In this document: positions 31,875 through 43,930 of the stretch, in pieces
Layout: each line of letters starts with the position of its first letter
How positions within the stretch are numbered: the stretch's first letter is position 1
Source: Mastigias papua
Taxonomy: Eukaryota; Cnidaria; Scyphozoa; Rhizostomeae; Mastigiidae
Length of the DNA stretch: 64,000 bases
Assembly (NCBI GenBank): GCA_964019165.1
Contig: OZ025280.1
Span: forward strand, 12,208,428 to 12,272,427
Direction of reading: 5' to 3'
Position numbers and translations under genes: made by a program
The notes under the pieces: generated by a model
Databases searched by the model: none
What the model saw: only the letters and a program-made list of their open reading frames with translations
Told to the model about the DNA's origin: nothing

Positions 31875-34440
31875 AGCATGCTACTGAGTAACAAAGTCCC
31901 CAAACCACACATGGGGTCTCATGACTTGCCTCAAGTGAGTTGGACGTTGAAATAGTTGAAGGCCTTCGTGTTCTGCTAGAACCCCCCTGTTTTCTCCTTC
32001 AGGTTCGATCTCCCTAGGTAAGAACTCTACTTCCCCATATTCCTTACCAGGGCAAAGGGTTTTCCCCTTGTCATAAGGAACAGGGCAAGCTTTGACATTG
32101 TTGTGGTGAACAACCCTGTCTTCCCCTTCTTTAGATCTGATTATATATTTGAACCCGGTCTTGGCCTGAATTTTATAGGGGCCAACCCACCGCTTGCTAC
32201 ACTTCCAAGTCTTGGCAGGGGCGGATCCAGGGTAATGGACAAGCCTTACGTAAGGCAGTCGAATTTCGAGAAAACTCTTCGTAAGTCCCCCTGCAGCATC
32301 GTTTGGATCTTTGTGTACCCCCGTACCTGGCTCGTTATCACTTTTGTGCTGAGTGTTGAGAACGAATTGAGCATTCCATATTTGGCTCATTGCTCATTGT
32401 GTGTGAATTGTAGCCTGTCAGAGTACTATTGTGCTGCGATAGGAGACATTTGTAAGGCGCCCAAATGGATTGTGATACAGTAGAATCTATTGTGCAGCAT
32501 TACAAGTTTGATGTGCTGCACAAACCATTGTCGAGAATTTGAGATGCTGCACAATCATCTGACATTTGAGATAAAAGAAAACAATCCTGAATTCAAATCA
32601 CCAGTAATCCGCACTATTGTTCCGTTTTGCTGCACGATTGTCAGGCTCTGCTGCACAAGTGTTAGTTGTCGCTGCACAATTGCAATTGTTTCATTACACT
32701 GCACAATAGATTCAGTGTCTTTTGTAGCTGCTGCTTCAGACTCAGAGACGCTATTCAACATTTTGATGAGTTGGTTGACAAGTCTTAGGCCCTGCATGTC
32801 TCTAGGTACAAATATTGTTCATTCCCTCGTCGAAGACAATATCGGAAGCATATATTCAAAGACACTGTTCGTGGATTTCAGAACTGAGGGGGTGATCAAT
32901 GACTACGGCATGCTTTGGGGGTAGGTAGTTCTACACGTGGCTCGTGATTCTTCGTAACTGTCTTTATGTTTTAAGCATCAAATGGAAAGAAAATCATTCT
33001 TTGCACTGCAGAACAAGTATCAGAACCAAGAGATCGCTGCTGATGGGATAAACAGCACAGCCGAACAAGGACAGTGCAACCTCAAAGGTTGGCAACCCAC
33101 TTTGAACATCATGCTATCGATGACGTCAACTTTTGTGCCGAGGAAGGGAATATTTTAGAAATCGGTTTTAAAAGTGGAATGCTTGTATTTATTACTATTG
33201 ATAAGGAACCAGTTTGGACAAACGAATGACAATGATATATTTTTCATCCATATTAGACCTCTTTTTACGATTTCTTTGTTAGCACTTACTGTTGTTTCAG
33301 ATGATGTCTATTGTGTGTTTCAAGAGAGAACCACTGAAAGAGAAGCAAATAATGTGAACAGCTGAAAGATATGTGTGATACTGACAAAACTAGGTGTGGC
33401 AACCAGCCAGCTTTGAGCCATGCCCTTGTCTTAAATGTTTCCTATGTTGTGCAGCAGTCAGTTTTATTCCTGGATCCGCCCCTGCTTGGGGCGGCGCAGC
33501 CAGACCGACTGACCAACTGCAAGGGGTTCAAATGTAGCTGGAGATGGACCTGTTGCTTTCTGATTATACTGCTATCTTCAAGATGTTCTCTAGCTACTTT
33601 TTGTACACTATGCAGGTGTTGTCTGACTGATTCTGAGTATTCTGTCTGACTAGCAGGATATTTAAGGGGTATGCCTACATCCATCTCTACTGGTGATCTA
33701 GCAACTCTACCAAAACCTACCTCATAAGGACTAAAGCCTGTTAACTCATAACTACTTGTAGTGTAAGTGTAAACAGCAATATCTACCCATAAGTCCCAGT
33801 CATCCCGTTGAGAAACAAAAACTGATAGCATATCTTGAAGAGTACGATTTCGCCTCTCCACCAGGCCATCACATTGGGTATGGTAGGCTGTGGTCCAAGA
33901 TTTATGAATGCCCAGTAGGTTACAAATTTCTTTCATTAAGGTGCTTTCAAAGTTGTGACCTTGATCAGAGTGTAGTACAGCTGGAGGACCAAGCCTACAG
34001 AAAACACGTGAGACCAGAATGTCAGCAACAGTTTTTGCTTTTTGGTCAGTTGTGTGAAACACCTCACACCACTTAGTGAAGTGATCCATGACAACAAGGA
34101 GGTGCTTATTGCCACGGGGAGTCTCCGGTAATGGTTTCATGTAATCCATTGCCCAGAAAACAAATGGTTCATTTACCTCACTTGGCTGCAATGGTGCCCT
34201 TTTCTGATTAGGATCAAGTGTGCTCTGGGCACACAGGGGGCAAGTTCTGACAGAATTGCTGACCTGTGTGACCATACGGGGCCAGTAAAATCTACTCTGT
34301 GCCCTTAATAAAGATTTCTTAAGTCCTAAGTGGCCAGAGGCAGGGCTACCATGGATGCCTGACAATACCGATCCGACCATGCTAGCAGGAATAACAAATG
34401 CATAATGTGGGCAAGATTTGTCCACAGTTAGGTCTTTTAC
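31875..34440 (-). pseudogene. Gypsy-1 integrase, split by the hAT-like insertion
   Basis: From 34440 down: HHCC zinc-binding segment (GHLGLKKSLLRAQSRFYWP, CPLCAQS), core D1 in WAMDYMKPLP, D2 in AVLHSDQGHNFES, E in CDGLVERRNRTLQDML, then the C-terminal domain. The sequence VWLRRP at 33495 is cut by the element at 33484. After excision of one CTTGG it reads on into KTWKCSKRWVGPYKI at 32210. The tail is acidic and ends at 31881. Integrase inserts the cDNA. No stop is visible in the core itself. Confidence 0.9.
32216..33484. mobile_element. hAT-like non-autonomous transposon (1269 bp), TSD CTTGG
   Basis: Perfect 16-bp terminal inverted repeats CAGGGGCGGATCCAGG are flanked by CTTGG on both sides (32211-32215 and 33485-33489). 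The ends resemble those of the 1571-bp element at 6471-8041, which also has a 5-bp TSD. Inside there are short ORFs only: a 58-residue plus ORF at about 32981-33157 without recognisable family, and a minus ORF at 32797-32555 with repeated IVQQ/LVQQ wording. The motif TGCTGCACAA recurs several times between 32510 and 32710. Confidence 0.88.
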
Positions 34441-34699
34441 AAGTAGCCCATTTGAGATGAATAAGTCATATCAGCAATGCCAGTAAACTCGCAGCACAGG
34501 ATCTTTGGACCAGACAAAATAAGGTGGTTTGGGTTGGTCTGATTATGTCATTTCAATAAGTGTACTTATTGCTGGGTCATCAAGTTGGGCCTGTTGCAGA
34601 TTATAGCCCAGTGTCATGGTTGGTCATGGTTGTTGCACAAGTATACAATGTAAGATCCTGAGGCAGGCCGGACAAGGCATCTGCATTTTGGTTTGCTGT

Positions 34700-35843
34700 G
34701 CCAGGCCGGTGCTTGATATCAAATGTATACACTTGCAGATCCATGACCCAACGGGCTAGCCTGCCCTCTGGCTCAACCTAGTTAAGCCAGCGCAAAGCAC
34801 TATGGTCAGTAATCAAGGTAAAATGTCTGCCTAACAAGTAGACTCTGTAATAGTCTGTGGCAAACACAACAGCTAGGGCTTCCTTTTCAGTAGCAGAGTA
34901 CCCCTTCTCACATTCTGTTAAAGGCCTACTAGCATATGAGATGACACACTCACTGCCATCATGATAGGTTTGAGTCAATACAGCTCCTAAGCCTAAATCC
35001 AATGCATCAGTTTGTAGGACAAAGGGATGATCAAACCTAGGATATGCACGACTAGGTGCTTGACAAAGTAAGTCTCTTAGCAAAAGAAATGATTCCAAAT
35101 GTTCCGTAGACCAATGAAACTTGGTGCCCTTTTTGGTGAGTGCAACAAGTGGGGCAGCTAGCATGGCACATTTTGGAATAAATTTTCTGTAATACCCAGC
35201 TAGACCAAGAAATGATCTTACCTGTTCAACACTTTGGGGCTCTGCAAGCAAGGAAACAGCTTTTATTTTTTTCTGGATCAGTATGGACACCCTTAGCTGA
35301 GACCACATGACCTAACTAGTTAACCTTGTTTGCACCAAAGGTACACTTGGCTGCTTTAACACTCAGATTGTGTGTACAAAAACGTTCTAACACCATTGCC
35401 AGATGATCACATTGTTGTTGTACGTTTGATGATGGAACAATAACATCATCAAAATAACAGAGGCATGTCTCATATGTGAGACCTGACAAAGCAATCTCAA
35501 TAGCTCGTTGGAAGGTGGCACATCCATTAGAGACACCAAAGGGCATGCGTTGAAATTCCCAGAGACCTGATGGTGTCACAAAAGCAGTTTTGTGCTGGTC
35601 TTTTGGGTCTACACTGATCTGCCAGTATCCAGAGTGTAGGTCCAAAGTGCTAAACATGCAAGGGCCCTGAAGTGCATCTAGAAGATCATCAACCCGAGGA
35701 AGGGGATGGGCATCTTTTTTTGTAATGGCATTGCGTTTTCGATAGTCAATACAAAAACAAACAGTGCCATCCTGTTTCTTGACTAACACTGCAGGGGATA
35801 CCCATGGAGAATGACTAGGTTTTATTACCCCTTGTTGGAGCAT
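34700..35843 (-). pseudogene. Gypsy-1 reverse transcriptase and RNase H
   Basis: RT blocks are present: VSPAVLVKKQDGT, FCIDYRKRNAITKKDAHPLPR, FSTLDLHSGYWQI, TAFVTPSGLWEFQRMPFG and the active-site box CYFDDVIVPS. After a stop near 35310, LGLAGYYRKFIPKCA, DALDLGLGAVLTQ, SRPLTECEKGYSATEKEAL and YLLGRHFTLITDHSALRWL mark the connection and RNase H. A second stop at about 34778 precedes [14 protein letters not shown]. The catalytic Asp pair of the RT is intact. Confidence 0.92.
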
Positions 35844-35903
35844 CTCAGATACGTGCTTGTCTGTCTCTTCTCTGTAAGCATATGGTAAATGCCTAGGATA
35901 CTG

Positions 35904-37858
35904 TCAGATAGGGGCTGCATCACCAGTATCTATTTCATGAGCAATAACAGTAGTGTGGCCAAAGCTGGGATCAAAGACATCAGAATGTTGCATTAAGGTC
36001 TTCAAGAGGGTATGGCGTTCAGGTAAACTCAATGATGGACTAAGGGCATTCTCAAGGTCAGCCTTCACATCACCTACAGAGGTGGTACTACATGTCATAC
36101 TCATGCTGGTGGGAGAAAAACAGTCAGATGGGTCATCAGTAAGTGGGGATTCAACAAGTGGGCAAAATCTACTGACCTTTTGGCCAGCCTGCAAGTCAAT
36201 GTAACCATTGGAACAATTCAGTAAATGTAAAGGTATGTGTCTACCTTCTGCTTGATTAACTGAATACGCTGGAAAGATACTAGCTGATAACGGTGAATCA
36301 TCCTCGATATGTGCTACAATACCTAACTGGTCTTTGAAACTCTTAGGAAGCTGGCAATTTATTAAAACGTCAGTTCTACTGGGAATGCACAAGCCTGTAC
36401 TCAGTGAAACATTAATGGGACCCCTTGAGGATGATTGAGCGAGTAAACAAGAAGATATATCAGTTGTTCTGGCCTCACAACCCAAAGGCTTGTTGGTACT
36501 GGACATGGGGGGGAATATCCTGGGTTTTAGGGTAAGTGGGGTCAACCCATGCTTTCCTGCAAGAATGTAGGCCCCTTGGCCCTTGTACAGCACTTGTAAG
36601 GCATTAGACGTCAGGAAGTCCCATCCCAATACACACTGCAATTGCTGAAATAAACGACCAGAAATGAAACATTTACCTGTGTATGACAATGAGCCACTGC
36701 TGGGGAAGGAAAGGGTAGCTTGCACTGTTCCTTCCACTTGAAGTTGCTTGCCAGTGATGCCAAAACATCTCTGATGAGTTTCTTATAACTCTGGCATAGG
36801 CCGTATATCAACAAACACTTCATGGGAAATAAAGGATTTCGTCAAACCAGTGCCTACTAAAGCTTGGACTTTGACCCCACCCAATGAACACGGAATAAGA
36901 GGCTGGCTGGTAGGGAACAAGGCTTGTTGAATCTCGACAGAGAAAATACGGGGGTGATGTTCAACTCAGCCCTCTATTGAGGCACCCCTTTGAAGTGTAA
37001 AGAATCTGCACTCACCTCAAAAGCATGACCCCTATTATAACTAGTGGCACACTGTCCTTCGGTGTAATCCCACCCATGCCATAGCGGGCAGTGGGGATCG
37101 AATGGGCACAAGCGGGCAAAGTGTCTGATCAGATTGCAATTGAAGCAACATCGGTTGATGTCATTTCCATGTTTTTGGTGAACATTTGGCCATCTTTCAG
37201 ATGAAGTTGACGTTGAGGCTCCTCACCCTCCTGGGTTCCTTTAGAGTGGTGAAGGGCCAAGGGAAGCACACAGGTCTTTCTGATCGACGGCAAGAGCTGT
37301 GACTACAGCGGTAAGCTTGTCAATAGCTGCATGTAAAGTGGCACCATCTATCATGTGAGCAGGCTGGGGCATGGTGAGTGTGGTAAAGCATGGTAGTGAG
37401 TCATCGCTGCCATGAATGGCTTGAAATCTCTTGACAAACTCCGACATCTCCTGCACCGTTGGTGTAGGATTGTTATCCAATACTTTTAGGTGCAACGAGT
37501 GGGGAAAACATGTCATAAACTGATGGGATAGTAAGGCAGTGTGCGCACCATCCTCCAGGGTAGGGTCAGCTTCGGTCAAAATGTCCTTGAGCTCCCAAAG
37601 AAACAAGGAAGGGTCTTCATTTGGACACAAGATGTGCTCTTCAAAGTATGAGAAAAATTTCTTGCGATCAAAGTCTTCGCGGGGTTGTCATAGGTATCCG
37701 TCTGCCCATCCTCTAAGGTGTGAAAGTATGTAGCGGAGGTAGGACTTTACCTTTTTGGCATCATCCCAGGAATTGGCAGTAGCACAGACCTCATATTGAT
37801 GGAGCCAAGAAACAATGTCACCCGAGTCGAATTTTTCTGGCGTGATAGAAGATGACAT
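35904..37858 (-). pseudogene. Gypsy-1 gag, zinc knuckle and protease region
   Basis: Gag starts at the ATG whose complement is 37856-37858 (SSSITPEKFDSGDIVSWLHQ), then HLRGWADGYL, DPSLFLWELKDIL and FMTCFPHSLHLKVL. A knuckle CFNCNLIRHFARLC lies near 37140. The protease segment reads ALVGTGLTKSFISHEVF at about 36860, where the family has D-T-G, so the catalytic Asp is Gly. A long post-protease part follows (CVLGWDFLTSNALQVLYKG, ending at HEIDTGDAAPI before RT). Several stops and frame changes occur, notably near 37230, 36990 and 36790. Confidence 0.85.
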
Positions 37859-37902
37859 GGTACAATAAACGTCCAGTTCTCAGCTCTGTCCTCTGTCACC
37901 AA

Positions 37903-38091
37903 TGTCACGGGTTCTTCAGAGAGAGATTTGGACAAAGAATACGATGTGTTCTCTTCGTGGTCCGAATTTCAAGACTGAATTCAAAGTGCTAGAGTACATG
38001 ATAAGAATCATACAATTGACATCAATGTTAACTTTTTTGTGCAACAGTCTAGTAATAATCCAGGTGTTGATAACCATACCCAGGCATTACA
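37903..38091 (-). repeat. Gypsy-1 5' LTR (189 bp) with adjacent primer-binding site
   Basis: In element orientation it ends GAACCCGTGACA, followed by T and then TGGTGACAGAGGACAGAGC (37901-37883). This is a TGG-led tRNA primer-binding site; I have not assigned the tRNA. Confidence 0.92.
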
Positions 38092-40010
38092 GGGACATTA
38101 ATTGTTCTTTGATTATGGTAAATCACATGTTCCACCACTGAAGCAAATACTGATTCCAAGAATGTAACTTACAGTGGCAACAGTGTCAGCTAAAGTTGGT
38201 GCTGTATTGACAAGAGAGCTTGACATGGCAGATTGAAAACAGATATTCTGGACAGATAGCCAACTTGTGCTATGTTATATTGCAAATGAGACAAGATTTA
38301 AGACATCTGTTGCAAAGTGGGTTCAGATAATTAGAGACCTTTCAAATGTAGAGGAATGGAAGTATGTTGCCACGAATCAAAATCCAGCTGATGATGCATC
38401 CCATGGTAATCGTGTATGTGCAATATCAAAGAACTCACGCTGGTTCAAAGGACCAGAATTTTTGTGGAAATCAGAGAACAAATGGCCAAGAGAAAAGGTG
38501 AAACCTTTGTTGAATGATGATGATTTAGAGTTAAGGAAAGCTATTAACGTGAAGTGTGCTACAGTTGTCTCACAGGACAGTGTCTTAGTTGAAATTGAAA
38601 ATATATATTCTGATTGGGTTCACATGAAACGAGTAGTTGCACTTTTACTAGAGTTTATTTCAAAATGCAAAGGAAAGAAAAGAAATAAAGAAGAGATTGT
38701 TTTATCAAAGGCCAATAATGAAGATAGAATAATAAATGTAGAAGATCTACAGATGGCTGAAATTACAATCATGAGGTTGGTACAAGAGGTAGCATTTGAA
38801 GTTGAAGTGAAAGAACTAAAGGAAGTTTCAACAAATGATAAAATCTCACGATTTGAAAGAAGAAACCTTAAGAAGTGCAGTTCTTTATTCAAATTGGATC
38901 CTTTTCTTGACAAACATGAAATACTTAGACTAGGTGGACGATTGAGTAAGTCTTGTTTTGATGACGATGGCAAACACCCCATTATACTACCAAAGAAAGG
39001 GAAAGTTATTGACGTCATAATTGAATAGTGTCATCGAGCAACACAACATGCAGGAAGAGGAATGACATTGAATGAAATCCGGTCAAATGGATGTTGGATA
39101 ATTAATGTGAAGTCCAAGGTTCGACAGTTATATCAAGATGTGTTAAGTGCCACTTTCTTAGGGGAACGCTAGGTGAACAGACGATGGCAGATCTTCCTGA
39201 GGAACGGGTACAGGAAGCGCCACCTTTTACATACTGTGGAGTAGACTTATTTGGTCCGTTTGTCATCACAGAAGGAAGAAAAGACTTGAGAAGATATGGA
39301 GTGTTATTTACATTATTTGGAAGTCGTGCGATTCATGGTAAGATAGATTGTTATGTTCAGAGTCACAATGCGACTTGGATCTTATGAAAGAGGAACCCCC
39401 TGCAGCTATTCATATGGGAGGAGTTTGGGAGCGACAGATTTGATCTGTTAGAGCCATACTCTCATCAATGCTAAAGAATCATGCACATGTTCTTGATGAT
39501 GAATCCTTGAAGACAATAGTAACTGAATCTGAAGCGATAGTGAATTCACATTCTCTTACAGGTGAGATAATGAGTGATCCACACAGCATTAGACCATTGA
39601 CACCACATCATTTGCTAATGATGAAATCTAAAGTCATTATGCCCCCTGCAGGTGTATTCCAGAAAGCTGATTTGTATTGTCGAAGGAGATGGAGAGGAGT
39701 ACAACATCTTTTGAATGAATTTTCGTCCAGGTGGAAAATGGAGCATCTCTTGTGTCTGCAACAAAGGCAAAAATGGGCAGAATGCAGAAGGACTTTTCAA
39801 GGTGGGGATGTGGTTCTGTTACAAGAGAGTAGTCATCGAAATGACTGGCCAATGGGGAGGGTTATATCTGCAAATTATGATCGTAATGGATTTGTGTGGC
39901 ATGTAAAGCTATTGATGGGAAAAAATGACACTGAAAATGGACATTGTACAATAGATAGACCTGTTACTAAAATAGTACTGCTGCAAGAATCCAAAGAGGT
40001 TACTTGATGA
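38092..40010 (+). pseudogene. BEL/Pao-2 RNase H to integrase, after the Gypsy insertion
   Basis: The sequence resumes with an RNase H end (IFWTDSQLVLCYI), NPADDASHG, WFKGPEFLWKSE, the integrase zinc-binding region (broken near 39030-39170), and core D1 in YCGVDLFGPFV. About 100 residues that should hold the second catalytic Asp are missing after SRAIHGKI (about 39340). HMGGVWERQI, with the Glu, follows after a frame change. DUF5641 (SRWKMEHLLCLQQRQKWAE, GGDVVLLQESS) ends at TGA 40006-40008. It is a different subfamily from BEL/Pao-1. Confidence 0.9.
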
Positions 40011-40045
40011 CGAATCAAGATATATTACATCTTGAAGGGAGGAAG

Positions 40046-40526
40046 ATGAAAATGACATTTCTATTCAATTACTTGGCTTTTCTGTATAAGTATTTGCTTG
40101 TCTGTACTGTGTTGATGTGACACTTGCTCTGCTGGATTGTATGGTCTCATTGTGCTATGTATGGCATATTCAATAGGGATTTTGTGTGTTATGCTACCTT
40201 TTGACACATTACTAGAAGTATGGAAGCATTAAGGAGTTGGGTAGTTTGTTTGTGCTGGTCGTTCACTGGGGTATTGCTCTTATAATGGACATTACTGAGA
40301 TTCAGTAAGTGCTAATCACCCTTATACTATTTCCATTGTCTTATCAACCTCTTTATCGTTACTTTTCTTTCTATTTGTTTCGTTTTATGACTGTTCTGTC
40401 GAAAGTTTAAGTCTAACGTATTTATATGTGTTCTTTTTCACTTAGCGAATTCGCAACATCATGAATAAAATATCAATTTTACAAAACTGACTATCTTTGT
40501 TGTTGTTTTTGGCTGCTATACTAACA
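40046..40526 (+). repeat. BEL/Pao-2 3' LTR (about 481 bp)
   Basis: A polypurine tract GAAGGGAGGAAGA leads into TGAAAATGAC, and the LTR would end TACTAACA at 40526. An AATAAA lies near 40464. The second LTR copy is not in the window, so the limits rest on TG...CA ends and the tract. The bases after it (TAATGGTGCCGTGTGAC) look like a BEL primer-binding site. Confidence 0.6.
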
Positions 40527-41477
40527 TAATGGTGCCGTGTGACTTGGAGGATACTTTCGTCATTCTGCTTCCAGTGTAGTGCTTGGTTTGCTTGATTTCA
40601 ATCACTAAGGTACCCTACCTTTCTTACTACATTATGATGAAATTATTACGGCATGTTTACTGTTGTACTACTTGCTAGCTTGGAATTTATTCATTGGTTT
40701 TGTCGCATTTACGAATGATGTAGAATATGGTAATGTTTGGCGACAAAGTCTTGGTATGTGGAATGCTGTCACTGAAGTATGTATAGGGCTATTTCTGAAT
40801 TTGGTTAGCCTAATTTTGCAGTCTTTGCTTTTGTCAGTCTGTACAGTGAACTGCAAGGGAATTCCCACGTTCATCTCATGATCACAGATAACTGGTGTCC
40901 TTTGTTTCGAAATGTATTTGGAGTCATTTGAGGGTGATTCCATAACTTTGCTTTAGGTTACTTTTCACTTACTTTTCTCTTCTATAGTACCGTTTTGTTA
41001 CTGCAGAAGTAGTGTTATGATATTGATGAGGTATTTAGTACAATAGTTGCTGATGTACTAGGAGCTTCTAGCTTGCTATTGAATCTTAGTATATGAGCGT
41101 GAGTTGGAAGTTAGGATGTCTCTAGAGTTAGGCCACTTTGTTTATGTTTCAGATATTGCCCTTCAATTCGAATTTACTCTTTGATTTTATCATACACATT
41201 TTAAAGGCAAACACTAGGATGTTACCAACTGTATTCTCAGCTCAATAACTCGTGTGTCATTTTGTTTCTGCTGTATTTACAGTAGGCTTCATAGTTATTT
41301 CCACTATAGATGGTAGAGTTATTTTGGTGAAGTCACATCTTCTGTTGGGACACAGTTGCAATTCTTTCTGAGATCATTTGTTATAAATGCCATTACCGAA
41401 TTCCATTGATCATTCTGCAAGTGATGATTTACTCTTAAGGGATGACTTAGTACTAGATATGACCATCATTTTTATTG
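40515..41477 (+). repeat. Dispersed repeat, copy R1 (about 0.96 kb)
   Basis: It matches 49701-50720 in direct orientation along its length, by eye at roughly 80-85% identity with small indels. Shared landmarks are GTGACTTGGAGG, TTGCTAGCTTGGAATTTAT, GTCTTGGTATGTGGAATGCT and ATTCTCAGCTCA. It has no coding potential I recognise and follows directly on the BEL/Pao-2 LTR. Confidence 0.85.
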
Positions 41478-41721
41478 TCAACCAGTAGGAGACCTCAGAC
41501 TGTCAGACTGTCAGTACAATCTGTATTATGACACTCCTACACTGACTGGCCAACTAGCTGACAGTAGTGTCTGTCAAGATCTACAGCAGGCTGCTCTATC
41601 CATACAAATATACCTACTGGCCGGTGTTAGACAAGGACAACGAGATGATGATTAATATGTATGACTATTGCGAGATCAGAATACCAACACGAGGTACTCC
41701 AATGAAGACCTTTAATGGTTA

Positions 41722-42160
41722 ATGAATATGGGCACTTGTCACACTGAAAAATGCACGCGACTACATTCGCGCTATCTGGGTCATGTTGTTGCGAGGTGTC
41801 TATTAACTGATGATATCAACAGACTACTCGAGTCATCACTGAACGGATTACGATTGTTCCTGGCCAATACACTGCTACACAGAAGATTGGAACATTTTCC
41901 CATTGCATTCATATTGACTACGGGCACTCACAAGAATGGTGGCACACACCAGCAGGCTGTATACTTCAATCACAAGCACAGAGCTTACTTTTTTGACTCA
42001 TATGGTCAAGTACCTAGACCAGAAGTCAGCCGATTCATAGATGTTATCATTTGATTTTCCTATCTTCATCAGAAGTTTCACGATACGCCCCTACGTCAAC
42101 TGTTATCAGATGATCTGTTCACGGAGGAAGCCATGACCAGAGCAAACGACAACAATCTCT
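41722..42160 (+). pseudogene. Polinton/Maverick-type adenain-like cysteine protease fragment
   Basis: The ORF at 41722-42054 contains LLESSLNGLRLFLANTL, LEHFPIAFILTTGT, THQQAVYFNHKHRAYFFDSY and GQVPRPEVSRFI. The order of an H-x2-A-x-YF segment and FFDSYG, with P about three residues on, is that of the adenovirus-like maturation protease of Polintons. In those elements the protease processes capsid proteins. A TGA at 42052 ends the ORF before the region that would hold the catalytic Cys, and I did not find that Cys. No polymerase B, integrase, ATPase or capsid gene was recognised nearby. Confidence 0.6.
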
Positions 42161-42199
42161 AGCCGATAGATGTTACGGCTATTTCCCGTATCAGATTCA

Positions 42200-43930
42200 G
42201 AACGATTCTAGCAATGTATGCAGAGAGTATTCACTGCTGTTTTTGTACAATATAACGCAATGCAGAATGCCGTGGAATGATGCCTACAAGTACTGGGAAC
42301 AGTTTTATCTCATACCCACAACATCATCTGATTCATGTCCCTGTTGTCTGCCGGGAAATGCTGCAAGAAGTCAAGGACAACCCCTCACTCGAAGACAACA
42401 AGAAGAACTACCGAGACTTGACAAACAAATTAGAACTATTGTCTATAACATGTTTCAATTCTATATAGGTACTGTTATGTCATAAGAATGTAAACAAATG
42501 TTATGTTCACATTTAACATTTGTGGTTGCATGTAGTTTTGCTTGTCGTTATCTCGAGGTCATCATCATCCTCATCAGTTGTCTCATCATTACTGCTGCAC
42601 TGCACAGAAAAGAGAACAAAGTAGCATGTGACATATTACAAGTATAAAAATATTGTCATAGCTTGTACGACTTCTCATCGGTAGCAGTCGCAGGTGAGCA
42701 AGGATGACAAAGACAACAAGAATGGCTGAAATAGGACAACCTATACAACAGTGTTTAGAAGAAGCATATGCACACTTGCTGAATACAAGCAACAATGAAA
42801 ACAGATTGACACAAGACAACCTGCTATTGGAATGGCTACCATCATTGACACTGTGAAACCTAACATACACATTGTCGGAAGCAACAATCGTCAGTGACAA
42901 ATACTATCAATACCACATCTATGATCTGATCATGTTCAACAAACATATCAACAATACGGATGACAGCTATCGTTCTGTATACACAAACAACGAAAATGCA
43001 TGTGTGAGGATGTGTGAGGAATGGGAATGAGTTAGGTAGTCACGCGAGAGAACAGAGAAGGAGTAGTAGGGATAGAGAAGTGAGAGGAGAAGGACGTTAG
43101 TTGGTAGCTGGAGATAAAGTAAGGATATCGTTGAGGGAACTGGGTTAAGAGATATTGGATTTGTGTATATATTGTATATATGTGAAACTGTTTTTGTTTT
43201 TATGATTCGCTTCTATTATTGCACCGCGGCTTAGTCACACATGCACTCAAAATTGATGACAATCCAGCTAATAGTTTGATATCTTAGAGCAAAGAACAGA
43301 TAGAAAGAACACAGAGAACAGTTTCTTCAGGACAGTGGCCTTAAAGAGAAACTATCGGTATGGTAGGTATTGTACTGTACAACGGTATGTCACACATCTC
43401 CACAAGAATATCTAACGTTTATGTGTACTTACGGTCTGGCCTCTGGAGGCTGCGCTATGGGCTGTAATGAGGGTAGTGTCATTGGTGGCTGTCTAGTCTC
43501 TGACAGCAAAGATCAGTTTGTAGCCTTAGAAGTTGATTGGACGGAGCGACACTCTGAAGATACTGACTGAGATGATGACAATACTATGAGTGGTAACGGC
43601 AAAACGAATGGAGAAAAAAGAGCCGCTTCAGCAACAGTAGATGTCATCGATTGTGCAGACGGTTGCGATAACATCAGCGATGAGAACACGTTGGACGACA
43701 AAAGTGACAATTGTCCCATCGTCTTGTCTGATTATGCCACTTCTGATGAGCCACCAATCGCCTCTATAACTCCAGCACAAAGTCGATCACAGGCACTGTT
43801 ATCGGATAAGAACATGCGCACAGAGTCGGGATCTTTGAGAGGTATGTCGGCTCCACCATGATCATCATCTGCAAAATCTGAAAGAAATACAAACATGTCA
43901 TTAAACAATAGAGAACGACAACATCTACAA
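42200..43930. other. Decayed sequence, possibly remains of the Polinton-like element
   Basis: Short plus-strand ORFs without family match are present: 42243-42485, about 42731-42860 (MAEIGQPIQQCLEEAYAHLL), and 43586-43861 (acidic, Ser/Asp-rich). A GA-rich stretch lies at 43010-43140. Nothing here is assigned with confidence. Confidence 0.35.

Larger units (their letters stand above)
31659..38091 (-). mobile_element. Gypsy-1 LTR retrotransposon, 6433 bp, inside BEL/Pao-2
   Basis: LTRs of about 190 bp lie at 31659-31848 and 37903-38091. The flanks are GGGAA and GGGAC, a 5-bp duplication with one change. BEL/Pao-2 RNase H reads on across the joint. Internal genes on the minus strand run gag, protease, RT, RNase H, integrase, and the integrase is split by a hAT-like element (32216-33484). 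Confidence 0.95.
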
